This document shows, piece by piece, positions 26,883 to 35,904 of a DNA stretch of 64,000 nt. Position numbers and translations under genes: made by a program. The stretch covers positions 558,001-622,000 of the forward strand of contig NZ_NISJ01000001.1 in the NCBI RefSeq assembly GCF_002205635.1. The letters are read 5' to 3'. Origin of the DNA: Sphingopyxis witflariensis (GTDB lineage Bacteria > Pseudomonadota > Alphaproteobacteria > Sphingomonadales > Sphingomonadaceae). Positions within the stretch are counted from its first letter, which is position 1; the number at the start of each line of letters is the position of its first letter. The notes under the pieces are model-generated. The model did not search any database and was not told where the DNA came from. It worked only from the letters and a program-made list of their open reading frames with translations.

Positions 26883-28307
26883 ATGACGCGCGCGCCGTCA
26901 CCCGAATTGCTCAGCGCGCTAGAGGCGCTGCTGGGGCCAAAAGGCTTTACAGATGACGCCGATACGATGGCTCCTTGGCTGACCGACTGGCGCGGGAAGT
27001 ATCATGGTGCCGCGGCAGCGATGCTGTCACCGGCTTCGACCGACGAAGTGTCCGCCATCGTCCGCCTATGCGCCGAAGCAGGCGCGGCGATCGTGCCGCA
27101 AGGCGGTAACAGCGGCATGGTCGGGGGCGCGACACCCGATGTATCGGGGACCCAATTTTTGCTGAGCATGCGTCGGATGAACAAGATTCGCAGCATCGGC
27201 CGCGACTCCGGGTTTGCAGTAGTCGAGGCCGGAGTCATCCTGGAGCATTTCCACGAAGCCGCGCTCGCGCAGGGCCTGCGCTTTCCGCTGACGCTCGGCG
27301 GTAAGGGATCGGCGACAATCGGCGGGCTCGTTTCAACGAACGCAGGCGGCACACAGGTGCTTCGCCACGGAACAATGCGTGCGCTGGTCGCAGGGATCGA
27401 GGCCGTCCTGCCCGACGGAAGCGTTTTCCACGGACTTGCTCCTCTCAAGAAGGACAATCGCGGCTATGACTTAAGGCACCTGCTGTGTGGAGCGGAAGGG
27501 ACCTTGGGAATTATAACAGCAGCTTGCCTGCGGCTTGTGCCAGCTGCTGCTGCACGGCGAACCGCTTGGATCGGCCTCAAATCTCCCGACGATGCTCTAC
27601 TGCTGCTTCGTCAGCTCGATGGCGCGATCGGCCGCGAGCTAGAAGGATTCGAGATCGTTCCGCACACCTGCCTAGATGCGGTTCTGCGCCACGTTCCGCA
27701 AACACGCGCACCGCTGGGGGACCACCACCCGTGGTATGCGTTGGTAGAATTGGCCGGCGATAATGGAGATACACTGGACACGGCCTTGCAGGCCGAGCTT
27801 GCGGCAGCATTGGACGCCCAATTGATAGGCGACGCCGCGATCGCCAAGAGCGACCGTGAGAGCGAAGATTTCTGGCGACTGCGCGATTCCATATCGGAAG
27901 CCGAGCGCGCCGAAGGTCCGGCTATCCAGCACGACATCAGCGTCCCCGTTGACCTGATGCCAAGCTTCATCGCTGACAATGCAAAGCGCCTTGCCGACAC
28001 GTTTCCGGGTGTTCGCGCGCTGTCCTTCGGACATCTGGGCGACGGGAACGTCCACCATCATGTCCAGCCACCCATCGACAGCGATGGCGCTGCGTGGCTC
28101 GCTGCGCATGGTCAGGCCGCCAGCAGGTTGGTCTACACCCATGTTATCGAGCTTGGCGGCTCCATTTCCGCTGAACATGGCATTGGCCAGATGAAACGCG
28201 ACATACTGGCCGAACTGGACAGCCCGGCGCGATTGGCAGCCCTGTACGGCGTCAAAAACGGCTTGGACCCCAAGCGCCTGTTCAATCCAGGCAAATTAAT
28301 AGCCTGA
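26883..28307 (+). CDS. FAD-linked 2-hydroxyacid dehydrogenase (D-2-hydroxyglutarate/D-lactate type)
   Basis: The 474-residue protein has a PCMH-type FAD-binding domain (VPQGGNSGMVGGATPD, GGLVSTNAGGTQVLRHGTMR) and the C-terminal cap of the GlcD/D-2-hydroxyglutarate dehydrogenase family (SFGHLGDGNVHHHVQPP and ISAEHGIGQMKR, with metal or substrate ligands). Such enzymes oxidise D-2-hydroxyglutarate or D-lactate and pass electrons to an ETF or the quinone pool; which one is inferred. ATG 26883 lacks a clear ribosome site; a 25-codon upstream frame (26809-26886) with AAGGAG nearby ends in an ATGA overlap with it. Codons are slightly less GC-biased than in neighbours. Confidence 0.85.
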   Translation: MTRAPSPELLSALEALLGPKGFTDDADTMAPWLTDWRGKYHGAAAAMLSPASTDEVSAIVRLCAEAGAAIVPQGGNSGMVGGATPDVSGTQFLLSMRRMNKIRSIGRDSGFAVVEAGVILEHFHEAALAQGLRFPLTLGGKGSATIGGLVSTNAGGTQVLRHGTMRALVAGIEAVLPDGSVFHGLAPLKKDNRGYDLRHLLCGAEGTLGIITAACLRLVPAAAARRTAWIGLKSPDDALLLLRQLDGAIGRELEGFEIVPHTCLDAVLRHVPQTRAPLGDHHPWYALVELAGDNGDTLDTALQAELAAALDAQLIGDAAIAKSDRESEDFWRLRDSISEAERAEGPAIQHDISVPVDLMPSFIADNAKRLADTFPGVRALSFGHLGDGNVHHHVQPPIDSDGAAWLAAHGQAASRLVYTHVIELGGSISAEHGIGQMKRDILAELDSPARLAALYGVKNGLDPKRLFNPGKLIA

Positions 28308-28418
28308 CCGTTCAGCCGCAGAGCGATCGGCCACTTGCGTCGTGGCGCTTAGCCCAATAAGGCGCCCCATTGCCCTTTCGTCCTGCCCCATCAGGGGGTC
28401 CTGTTTTGGAGTTCGATC

Positions 28419-29198
28419 ATGGCCACTGCGCCCGCCAATGCCAATCTGCCGCTTTTCTACAAGGACCTCGTTCCGCTTTCGAGCGTCGACCATGCCGATT
28501 TTCATGCGCGCGCTCTTGATCGCGCCGATTTCCTGATCGATCAGCATGCAGTGCCGCTGACCAGCGACGAACTCGTCGCCGCGTCGCGCTTTTACCCGAT
28601 CGTATTTTCGGCAGGCGACAACCCGGTTCCGCTGGCACTGATGGGCCTCAATGAAGGCATTAATACGTTCGTCGATGCCGAAGGAAAGCTGGTCAATCCG
28701 GTATATGTCCCGGCCTATATCCGTCGTTACCCCTTCCTTCTCGCGCGCCTGCGCCCCGATTCAGAAGAATTGTCGCTTTGCTTCGATCCGACGGCAAATG
28801 CGGTCGGCAAATTTGACGAAGGCGATGCCTTGTTCGCCGACGGAAAGCCGTCGGAAGCCACCAACGCAGTCTTGCAGTTTTGCCAGAATTTCGAAGAAGC
28901 CGGTCAGCGTACCAGTATGTTCGTCGAAGAGCTGAAAAAGGCTGACCTGCTGATGGACGGCGAAGTCGCGATTCAGCCTGAAGGCGCCGACAAGCCCTAT
29001 ATCTATCGCGGCTTCCAGATGGTCGACGAGAACAAGCTGCGCGAACTGCGCGGGGACGTGCTGCGCAAGATGATGCAGAACGGCATGCTCCCGCTGATCT
29101 TCGCGCACCTCTTCTCGTTGCAGCTGATGCGCGAAATCTTTGCCGAACAGGTGAAGAGCGGTAAAATGCCGCTGGTCACCGAAGCACCGATCGTCTGA
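28419..29198 (+). CDS. [10 protein letters not shown] protein
   Basis: The 259-residue protein shows the features of the SapC family: LFYKDLVPLSSVDHADFHAR, FYPIVFSAGDNPVPLALMGL, YVPAYIRRYPFLL and FCQNFEEAGQRTSMFVEELKKADLL. The name comes from a Campylobacter surface-layer region; many alphaproteobacteria carry SapC homologues beside TonB receptors or tryptophan halogenases, where the role is unproven. GGAG is 8 nt upstream of ATG 28419. It stands alone here, without a TonB receptor. Domain call firm, function unknown. Confidence 0.88.
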   Translation: MATAPANANLPLFYKDLVPLSSVDHADFHARALDRADFLIDQHAVPLTSDELVAASRFYPIVFSAGDNPVPLALMGLNEGINTFVDAEGKLVNPVYVPAYIRRYPFLLARLRPDSEELSLCFDPTANAVGKFDEGDALFADGKPSEATNAVLQFCQNFEEAGQRTSMFVEELKKADLLMDGEVAIQPEGADKPYIYRGFQMVDENKLRELRGDVLRKMMQNGMLPLIFAHLFSLQLMREIFAEQVKSGKMPLVTEAPIV

Positions 29199-29387
29199 CA
29201 GGACGAAACGTCATGACTACCGCCCGAAACGCGGCCTCGCTGGTAAAATCAGCCGGGTGCGTTTCGAGGCGATAGCCATTTGATGATATGGTCGGGCAGT
29301 ATGTGTCCGACATCTCCATTCGAGTGGCGGCAAAGCGCTTGTTCGTTCGGAACGTGTCTGGCCGCGGCGCTTTGTTGGCGCGGTGTG

Positions 29388-29597
29388 TCAGAAGTCGATC
29401 GCCAGCCCCTTGAGCTCCCAATCACCATAGCGCACCGGATTGCGGCCGCCGGGTTGGTCCTCGGCCTTGTCCTCATGGATCGGCTCAGGCGCCGGGACAG
29501 GGTCGTTGACCCAGCCGATAGGCGGTTTCACATGCGTTGGACGCTTGGCAGCCCGCGGGGTGCCGCCGACGCTCTCTTCTTCGCTTGTTCGGGTCAT
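29388..29597 (-). CDS. Succinate dehydrogenase assembly factor 4-type protein (DUF1674)
   Basis: This 69-residue protein ends NPVRYGDWELKGLAIDF, closely matching the conserved C-terminus of DUF1674/SdhAF4 proteins. These bind flavinylated SdhA and help assemble succinate dehydrogenase. An in-frame TAA two codons upstream fixes the start at ATG 29597. A ribosome site (AGGAG, 29612-29616) lies 14 nt upstream and closer to another ATG that opens a four-codon frame ending in an ATGA overlap with this start. It is divergent from rsmB. Confidence 0.8.
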   Translation of the reverse strand: MTRTSEEESVGGTPRAAKRPTHVKPPIGWVNDPVPAPEPIHEDKAEDQPGGRNPVRYGDWELKGLAIDF

Positions 29598-29649
29598 GGG
29601 TTAGCCATAGACTCCTGCGCGCGCCACGCCAACCGTTGGAACATCACCC

Positions 29650-30948
29650 ATGACCGATCGCCGACCGAATAAAAGGCGCCCCGCGACCGAAATCGACCCG
29701 CCGGGTACGGCGACACGCCGCGCTGCGCTGCGCCTGCTCGATGCGATTCTCCGCCGCGGCGATCCGCTCGACGTTGCGATGCACGCCGCGACGCAAGGTC
29801 TCCAGCCCAACGACCGCGCTTTTGCCGTGGCGATCGTGTCGGAAACGCTGCGCTGGATGGCCGATATCGACGCGCTGATCGATAGTGCGACGGCGCAAAT
29901 CCTGCCCGACGACGTGAAATCGCGCGCGGTCCTGCGGATCGCCCTCGCTCAGTTGCTCGTCCTGAAAAGCCCACCGCACGCTGTCGTTGCGACGGCATTG
30001 CCGCTCCTCGCGAGCGGGCCACGGCGGCTGGTTCACGCCATTTTGTCGCGCGCACAGCAGGACGCATGGGAACTGCCTGAACGGGCAAGCCTGCCCTTGG
30101 GCACCGCCGAGCGTTGGGCCGAAGAATGGAGTCCCGAGATGGCCGATGATGCCGCAGCCGCCTGGAGCGCGGCGCCGCCGATCGATCTCAGCTTTGCGGC
30201 CGAACCGGGCGCGGAGGAATGGCCCGACGCGGTAACGCTCGCGCCGCTCCATCGCCGCCTGCCGCGCGGCCAGGCGGTCGAAGCGATGCCCGGTTTTCGT
30301 GAAGGCGGCTGGTGGGTTCAGGATCTGGCGGCCAGCCTGCCTGCACGCTTGCTCGGGACGGGCGATGGGCGCCATGTCCTCGACCTGTGCGCGGCCCCCG
30401 GCGGCAAGACGTTGCAACTCGCGGCGGCTGGCTGGCGTGTCACTGCGGTTGATTCCAGCGCCAAGCGGCTTGGGCGGCTACAGGAAAATCTCAACCGGAC
30501 CGGGCTAGCCGCCGATATCGCCCAAGGTGATATCCGGTCATGGGAACCTGAAGAACAGGTGGATGCCGTCCTGCTCGACGCGCCGTGCACGGCGACGGGT
30601 ATCTTCCGCCGCCATCCCGATGTGTTGCACCGGATTGAGCCGGCTCAGATCGCCGAAATGGCCGTGTTGCAGACCGAGTTACTCGACCGCGCGGCCCGCT
30701 GGGTCAAGCCTGGCGGAGCATTGGTTTATGCAACCTGCTCGCTTGAGCAGGCCGAGGGGGAGGACCAAGTGGCAGCTTTTCTCAACCGGAACAGCGCCTG
30801 GAGCATAGATCCGGCGCGGGCCGATGAGCTTCCCGATGCGGTCACACCGGACGCGAGTGGTTTCGTCCGCACGCTTCCCGGAACGCTTGCTGATGCGGGC
30901 GGACTCGACGGCTTCTTCGTCGCGCGGCTGCGCACACCTTCTGCCTGA
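29650..30948 (+). CDS. rsmB: 16S rRNA (cytosine967-C5)-methyltransferase RsmB family
   Basis: The 432-residue protein has an N-terminal NusB-like helical domain (RRAALRLLDAILRRGDPLDVAMHA) and a C-terminal SAM domain with DLCAAPGGKTLQLA, the DAPCTATG motif and YATCSL. The two cysteines are the catalytic pair of RsmB/NOP-type m5C methyltransferases. RsmB makes m5C967 in 16S rRNA. It is followed directly by a perfect long hairpin (terminator). Confidence 0.93.
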   Translation: MTDRRPNKRRPATEIDPPGTATRRAALRLLDAILRRGDPLDVAMHAATQGLQPNDRAFAVAIVSETLRWMADIDALIDSATAQILPDDVKSRAVLRIALAQLLVLKSPPHAVVATALPLLASGPRRLVHAILSRAQQDAWELPERASLPLGTAERWAEEWSPEMADDAAAAWSAAPPIDLSFAAEPGAEEWPDAVTLAPLHRRLPRGQAVEAMPGFREGGWWVQDLAASLPARLLGTGDGRHVLDLCAAPGGKTLQLAAAGWRVTAVDSSAKRLGRLQENLNRTGLAADIAQGDIRSWEPEEQVDAVLLDAPCTATGIFRRHPDVLHRIEPAQIAEMAVLQTELLDRAARWVKPGGALVYATCSLEQAEGEDQVAAFLNRNSAWSIDPARADELPDAVTPDASGFVRTLPGTLADAGGLDGFFVARLRTPSA

Positions 30949-30950
30949 TC

Positions 30951-30994
30951 GGCGCGACCGGGCTAGCCGTTTCCGCTAGCCCGGTCGCGCCGAT
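30951..30994. terminator. Perfect bidirectional hairpin between rsmB and the DUF885 gene
   Basis: GGCGCGACCGGGCTAGC and GCTAGCCCGGTCGCGCC are perfect complements around CGTTTCC. With the outer bases the stem is about 17-20 bp. It lies between convergent genes (stops at 30948 and 31002), so it can end both transcripts. Confidence 0.8.
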
Positions 30995-31001
30995 CACCCA
31001 A

Positions 31002-32723
31002 TCAGAAGGCCGCCTTGGGCGCATCCTCCTTCATCATCGCGGCGCGGACCATCGGGATCGGCGGCCCGCCATACGACAGGAATTCGTCGTGGAACGCTTT
31101 CCACTTCGTGCGGTCACCCTTCGTCCAATCCTCGCGCAACTTGCGGATCATCAGTTTGCCCATCGTGTAATTGAGGTAGAGCGGATCATAGGTGCCGCGC
31201 GCCGCCTGCTGCCGCGCATTGCCTTCATCCTGATAGCATTGCTCCTTAAACAGCTTTTCCGAGTCCGCGACGGTCATGCCCTTCGTGTGCAGGCCGATCG
31301 CCGAAAGGTAACGGCAATTGCGGAGCAACGCGTTCGATAGCTGGCCGATATGGGTTTCGGCGTCGCCCTCGTTCAGCCCGGCTTCCCACATCATTTCTTC
31401 GGTGTAATGCGCCCAGCCCTCGGCAAAGGCATAGCCGACGAACAGCTTGCCGAAGATGCTTTCCGCGCGGTTCGAATGGAGGAAATTCAGGAAATGGCCG
31501 GGCCAGACCTCGTGCGCCGAGGTGAAGAGCAGGTCCTTCTTGCCGGGTATGAAATCGGCCTGGGTCTTGGCATCCCAACTCGGGTCGGCGGGCGAGATAT
31601 AATAGACCGACGGCAGGCCTTTCTCATACGGCCCCGGAATGTCGATATAGGCGCTGTTCTGGCGGTTATACGGTGGAGATTCCTCGACCTGCGCCTGTTC
31701 AGTCCCGGGGATCGACACCAGATCCTTTTCGACGAGGAAGGCGCGAAGCGTCGGCAACTGGCGCCGTGCCTCGGCGACCGGGCCGTCGGCGGGCTTGTCG
31801 GCGTTCATCTTCTTCATGCAGTCGCCAAGCGCCATGCCCGCCGCATAGGTGGCGCACGCGACCTTCAGCGCGTCCTGATTGCGCTTGAGGTCCGCCTGCC
31901 CGATCCGCTCAAGCTCATCGATCGGGGTGTCGACGCCTTCGTTGGTCAGGATCATCTTGGCGAACTTGTCAGCGCCGAGGGCGTAGCCGTCGGTCGTACC
32001 GGACTGCGAGCCAACATATTTGGCAAGGTCGGTCATCGCGGCGCCGGCCCTGGCAGCGGCCTCGTCGAACTGTTTTTGCAGCGCCGGATCCTTGACCTCA
32101 GCAAAGGCAGCCTTGGCGTCGCCGGTATAATAGTCCGCGAAGCCGCCAAAGCCCGCAGTGCCGAATTTGACGAAGGTCGCGGGCAGCGGCAGCTTCAAAT
32201 TCGCCTTGATCTGCGCTGCCGCCACCGGGACTTTTTCGGCATAGGCGATGAAGGCCTTCATCCGCGTCGTCGCATCGGCGTAAGGCCGCGTGACATAGAC
32301 ATTGGGGTCAAGCGCGCCGACGTAAAAGGCCGGATTTTTCTGCGCAAAGTCGGTGTCGCGAAGGAAGAACAGCTGTCCCTGTGCAACATGGATCAGATAA
32401 TCGCGCTCGAACTTTTCGGCATCGGTCATCTTGCCGTCGAAGGCCTTCGCATCGGCGATCGTCCTTTCGAGAAACGCCGCCTGCTTCTCCATTCCTTCGG
32501 GCGACCAGTCGGGAAGCTTCCCGTCAAACTCATGCTTGCCCTGATAGACCGCGAAATTCGGATTGAGCGGGAAATAGCCGGCGAGGAAATTGTCGCGAAA
32601 CTGGGTCCAGTTCTCGGCGCTTGCCGCCGACGAGGATTTATTATCCGAAGCGTTGCACGCGGTCAGAACGAGCAGCGTCGCAGCCATCGCGGCGCCACCA
32701 AAGCGAGAAAATTTGCGTTTCAT
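31002..32723 (-). CDS. DUF885-family lipoprotein, putative metallopeptidase
   Basis: The 573-residue protein has a lipoprotein signal (VLTACN, Cys near residue 22) and the DUF885 fold, with a metal-site-like motif HEVWPGHFLNF and a downstream EGWAHYTEEM, together resembling an HExxxGH zinc-peptidase arrangement. It may be an envelope oligopeptidase, but DUF885 activity is not well proven. ATG 32723 has AGGGAG upstream; an upstream extension of 55 codons runs into the divergent MFS promoter and is rejected. Its length is typical. Confidence 0.85.
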   Translation of the reverse strand: MKRKFSRFGGAAMAATLLVLTACNASDNKSSSAASAENWTQFRDNFLAGYFPLNPNFAVYQGKHEFDGKLPDWSPEGMEKQAAFLERTIADAKAFDGKMTDAEKFERDYLIHVAQGQLFFLRDTDFAQKNPAFYVGALDPNVYVTRPYADATTRMKAFIAYAEKVPVAAAQIKANLKLPLPATFVKFGTAGFGGFADYYTGDAKAAFAEVKDPALQKQFDEAAARAGAAMTDLAKYVGSQSGTTDGYALGADKFAKMILTNEGVDTPIDELERIGQADLKRNQDALKVACATYAAGMALGDCMKKMNADKPADGPVAEARRQLPTLRAFLVEKDLVSIPGTEQAQVEESPPYNRQNSAYIDIPGPYEKGLPSVYYISPADPSWDAKTQADFIPGKKDLLFTSAHEVWPGHFLNFLHSNRAESIFGKLFVGYAFAEGWAHYTEEMMWEAGLNEGDAETHIGQLSNALLRNCRYLSAIGLHTKGMTVADSEKLFKEQCYQDEGNARQQAARGTYDPLYLNYTMGKLMIRKLREDWTKGDRTKWKAFHDEFLSYGGPPIPMVRAAMMKEDAPKAAF

Positions 32724-32851
32724 CCGGTGATCTCCCTGTAATCCTTGCCCGGCCTTCTGCCACTCGAACTCATCAATAACACCTGCAAATCGACGAACGG
32801 TGACAGCGTGGCCTCTGGACAGCACCGAAAAGCCGTATAGGGCAAGGCGCG

Positions 32852-34156
32852 ATGGCGACGATCCCTCCTCCCGCCGAGCCCGCGACACCCGCGGCCTCCG
32901 CCAAGCCCCCTTCCCCGCTCAGCTTTGTCGACTATCGCTATTTCTGGCTCGCGCGCTTCACTGCAGTGATGGCGACGATGGCGATGGTCGTGGTCATCGG
33001 CGTCCAGCTCTATGACACCGCGCGGACCGACTATGGCATGTCGGTCCACGAAGCCTCGTTCCAGTTGGGCTTGCTCGGCCTCTTCCAGTTCGTTCCGCTA
33101 GCGGTGCTGACGCCCGTGGCGGGATGGGCTGCCGACCGGTTCGAACGGCGCAGTGTCGCGATCTTCTCGAACCTCGTCGACCTTTGTATCGCGGCGACGC
33201 TCGGCTGGTTCACCTGGACCGACGGGCTGACCCTTCCCCTGCTGTTCGGCCTTGCGGCGCTGCACGGCGTTGCACGTGTTTTCTCCGGCCCGGCGATGAG
33301 CGCAATCGCGCCGAACATTGTCCCCCCCACAGTCCTGCCGCGCGCCATCGCGATGAGCAGCATCGCGTGGCAATCGGCGTCGGTCATCGGCCCCGCTGCC
33401 GGCGGGCTTATCTTTGCCGCGCATTCTGCGTCGGTCTATGTCTTCGCCGTGCTGTTGCTCGCCATCTCGGCCTTCACGATCAGCCGCGTCCGCCCGGTCC
33501 TGCCGCCGCCCTCCGAAGTACGCCGTCACCCGTTGCGCGAAATGGCCGACGGACTGCAGTTCACCTGGCGTGAACGCTTCCTGCTCGGCACGATCACGCT
33601 CGACCTGTTCGCCGTGATCCTTTCGGGCGCGACGGCATTGTTCCCCGTTTTCGCCCGCGACATTTTTCATACCGGGCCCGACGCCGTGGGATTTATGCGT
33701 GCAGCGGTCGCGCTGGGATCGGTAGCGGTCGGAGTCGGCCTTGCGATCCATCCGATCGAACGCAATGTCGGCGTAAAAATGCTCTGGGCCGTGGCGGCAT
33801 TCGGCGCCGGGACCGTGGCGTTTGGCCTGTCGACGAACCTCCTGCTGTCGCTGGCACTGCTCGTCGTAATGGGCGCGGCCGATATGTTCTCGGTCTTTGT
33901 GCGCAGCACGCTGATCCAGCTCAACACCCCCGACCATATGCGTGGACGGGTCAGCGCGGTGTCGGGGCTTGCCATTTCGGCGTCGAACGAGCTGGGTGAG
34001 ATGCGCGCGGGTTCGATGGCCGCGGTGATGGGACCGGTCGGCGCGGTCGTCGTCGGCGGCGCGGCGGCGATCGGCGTTACCGCGCTGTGGGCGTGGTTGT
34101 TCCCCGAGTTGCGGCGTGCCCGCACATTCGAACCGCAGTTCAAACAGACCGATTGA
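32852..34156 (+). CDS. MFS exporter (EntS/MFS_3-like)
   Basis: A 434-residue protein with a Pro/Ala-rich cytoplasmic N-terminus and about 12 hydrophobic segments. LARFTAVMATMAMVVVIGVQLYD, GWAADRFERRSVA (loop 2-3 signature) and HGVARVFSGPAMSAIAPNIV fit the MFS_3/enterobactin-exporter-like group. Those transporters export siderophores, drugs or metabolites, but no siderophore genes are nearby. It is divergent from the DUF885 gene. Confidence 0.83.
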   Translation: MATIPPPAEPATPAASAKPPSPLSFVDYRYFWLARFTAVMATMAMVVVIGVQLYDTARTDYGMSVHEASFQLGLLGLFQFVPLAVLTPVAGWAADRFERRSVAIFSNLVDLCIAATLGWFTWTDGLTLPLLFGLAALHGVARVFSGPAMSAIAPNIVPPTVLPRAIAMSSIAWQSASVIGPAAGGLIFAAHSASVYVFAVLLLAISAFTISRVRPVLPPPSEVRRHPLREMADGLQFTWRERFLLGTITLDLFAVILSGATALFPVFARDIFHTGPDAVGFMRAAVALGSVAVGVGLAIHPIERNVGVKMLWAVAAFGAGTVAFGLSTNLLLSLALLVVMGAADMFSVFVRSTLIQLNTPDHMRGRVSAVSGLAISASNELGEMRAGSMAAVMGPVGAVVVGGAAAIGVTALWAWLFPELRRARTFEPQFKQTD

Positions 34157-34227
34157 CGCGTTTTCGCGGCGGGCCGTACCGGCCAGATCAACTCGTCGCA
34201 AAGCCCCGTCTATTCGCCACAAAATGA

Positions 34228-34255
34228 TTGTCGATCTAATTAGTTGAATTATTCA
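34228..34255 (+). promoter_or_regulatory. Candidate sigma-70 promoter for the hydrolase-cysK-sleB operon
   Basis: TTGTCG (34228-34233) and TATTCA (34250-34255) are spaced by 16 bp in an AT-rich stretch that stands out from the GC-rich surroundings. It lies about 55 bp upstream of the first gene of the operon. Confidence 0.4.
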
Positions 34256-34309
34256 GATGGCACCCGTCACCGCGGCTCCCCGTTCACTCTCTACGATGGA
34301 GCAACCGCC

Positions 34310-34981
34310 ATGCATGATACAACTATACGCCACAAAATCCTGACGATTCCGGGCCTGAACAACAGCGGTCCGACCCATTGGCAAAGCCTGTGGGAACATA
34401 AGTTCTTCGCCTGCGAACGAGTCGAGCTTGGCCAGTGGCACGAACCAGACAAGGATGAATGGGTCCGCCAGATTTCGGCCGCGATCGACGCCGAGAGCGA
34501 ACCCGTACTAATCGCGGCGCACAGCCTGGGCTGCCACGCCTTCGCGCACTGGTTTTCCACCGCCGGCGGTTTTGCCCGATCGCGCGTCGCCGGCGCGCTG
34601 CTCGTTGCGCCTCCCGACCTGTCGCAGCTTCGCCACGTTCCCCGGGTCGCGAGCTTTGCCGATGTACCTTCCTTCACCTCACGAACGCCGACCATCGTCG
34701 TCGCGAGCGACAATGACAGCTATGCCAAAACAGCGCATGTCTGGCGCCTGTCGCGGCAATGGGACGCGCGTTTCGTCAACGCCGGACCGTTCGGCCATAT
34801 CAACGCCGACTCGGGCATAGGCGACTGGCCTTATGGACAGTATCTGCTGGCATCGTTACAACCTGCTCCCACACCCGCCCTGGCGGACGAAGCGCAGTGG
34901 CTCCGCGCCGGAGACTGGCCCAATCGCTTCGCCCGGCGCGACCCCCGGTTCGAATATAAAGAAAGCGCGCACAGACCATGA
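34310..34981 (+). CDS. RBBP9/YdeN-family alpha/beta hydrolase
   Basis: The 223-residue protein starts [21 protein letters not shown], typical of the RBBP9/YdeN serine hydrolases. A catalytic triad is visible: Ser in AHSLGCHAF, Asp in SDNDSYA and His in [11 protein letters not shown]. The physiological substrate is unknown for the family in bacteria. ATG 34310 has GGAG 9 nt upstream; an earlier in-frame start at 34244 lies over the promoter. Its TGA overlaps the cysK ATG, so the two genes are coupled. Confidence 0.85.
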   Translation: MHDTTIRHKILTIPGLNNSGPTHWQSLWEHKFFACERVELGQWHEPDKDEWVRQISAAIDAESEPVLIAAHSLGCHAFAHWFSTAGGFARSRVAGALLVAPPDLSQLRHVPRVASFADVPSFTSRTPTIVVASDNDSYAKTAHVWRLSRQWDARFVNAGPFGHINADSGIGDWPYGQYLLASLQPAPTPALADEAQWLRAGDWPNRFARRDPRFEYKESAHRP

Positions 34982-35898
34982 AAGCCAATTCGATCCTCGA
35001 AACCATCGGAAACACGCCGCACATTCGTGTCGCCCGGCTGTTCCCCGACGCCGAAGTCTGGGTGAAGTCGGAGCGCAGCAATCCCGGTGGTTCGATCAAG
35101 GATCGGATCGGCCTTGCGATGATCGAGGCTGCCGAAAAAGACGGCAGCCTCCAGCCCGGCGGTACCATCGTCGAGCCGACGTCGGGGAACACCGGCATCG
35201 GCCTGGCGATGGCCGCCGCGGTCAAAGGCTATAAGCTTGTCCTCGTCATGCCCGAAAGCATGTCGGTCGAGCGTCGCCGGTTGATGCTCGCCTATGGCGC
35301 GACCTTCGACCTGACGCCGCGCGAAAAGGGCATGAAGGGGGCGATCGAGCGCGCGATCGAACTGGTCGAGACGACCCCCGGCGCGTGGATGCCACAGCAG
35401 TTCGAAAATGAAGCCAATGTCGAAGTGCATTTTCGTACGACCGGCCCCGAAATCCTTGCCGATTTTAAGGACACCCCGATCGACGCGCTGATCACCGGTG
35501 TCGGCACCGGCGGCCATATCACCGGCACGGCGCAGTTTCTGAAGCAGCATTGGCCCAATCTGAAGATATTCGCGGTCGAACCGCTCGCATCGCCGGTGAT
35601 CTCGGGCGGCCAGCCTGCTCCGCACCCGATCCAGGGCATTGGCGCGGGCTTCATTCCGCGCAACCTGCACACCGACCTGCTCGACGGCGTGATCAAGGTC
35701 GACGCGGCCGATGCGAAGGATTTTGCGCGCCGCGCCGCGACCGAGGAAGGCATGCTCGTGGGAATTTCGTCGGGCGCCACGCTCGCCGCGATCGCGCAGA
35801 AGCTTGCCGAACTGCCCGCGGGTAGTCGTGTTCTCGGTTTCAACTATGACACCGGCGAACGCTATCTGTCGGTCCCCGATTTCCTTCCGGAGATCTGA
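34978..35898 (+). CDS. cysK: Cysteine synthase A
   Basis: CysK makes L-cysteine from O-acetylserine and sulfide on PLP. The 306-residue protein has the PLP lysine in [11 protein letters not shown] (Lys41), the substrate loop TSGNTGIG and the phosphate-binding [11 protein letters not shown]. It overlaps the upstream hydrolase by 4 bp and is followed 6 bp later by the sleB-type gene. The sulfide-producing cysD-cysNC genes are 4-7 kb downstream on the other strand. Confidence 0.95.
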   Translation: MKANSILETIGNTPHIRVARLFPDAEVWVKSERSNPGGSIKDRIGLAMIEAAEKDGSLQPGGTIVEPTSGNTGIGLAMAAAVKGYKLVLVMPESMSVERRRLMLAYGATFDLTPREKGMKGAIERAIELVETTPGAWMPQQFENEANVEVHFRTTGPEILADFKDTPIDALITGVGTGGHITGTAQFLKQHWPNLKIFAVEPLASPVISGGQPAPHPIQGIGAGFIPRNLHTDLLDGVIKVDAADAKDFARRAATEEGMLVGISSGATLAAIAQKLAELPAGSRVLGFNYDTGERYLSVPDFLPEI

Positions 35899-35904
35899 GA
35901 CCCC

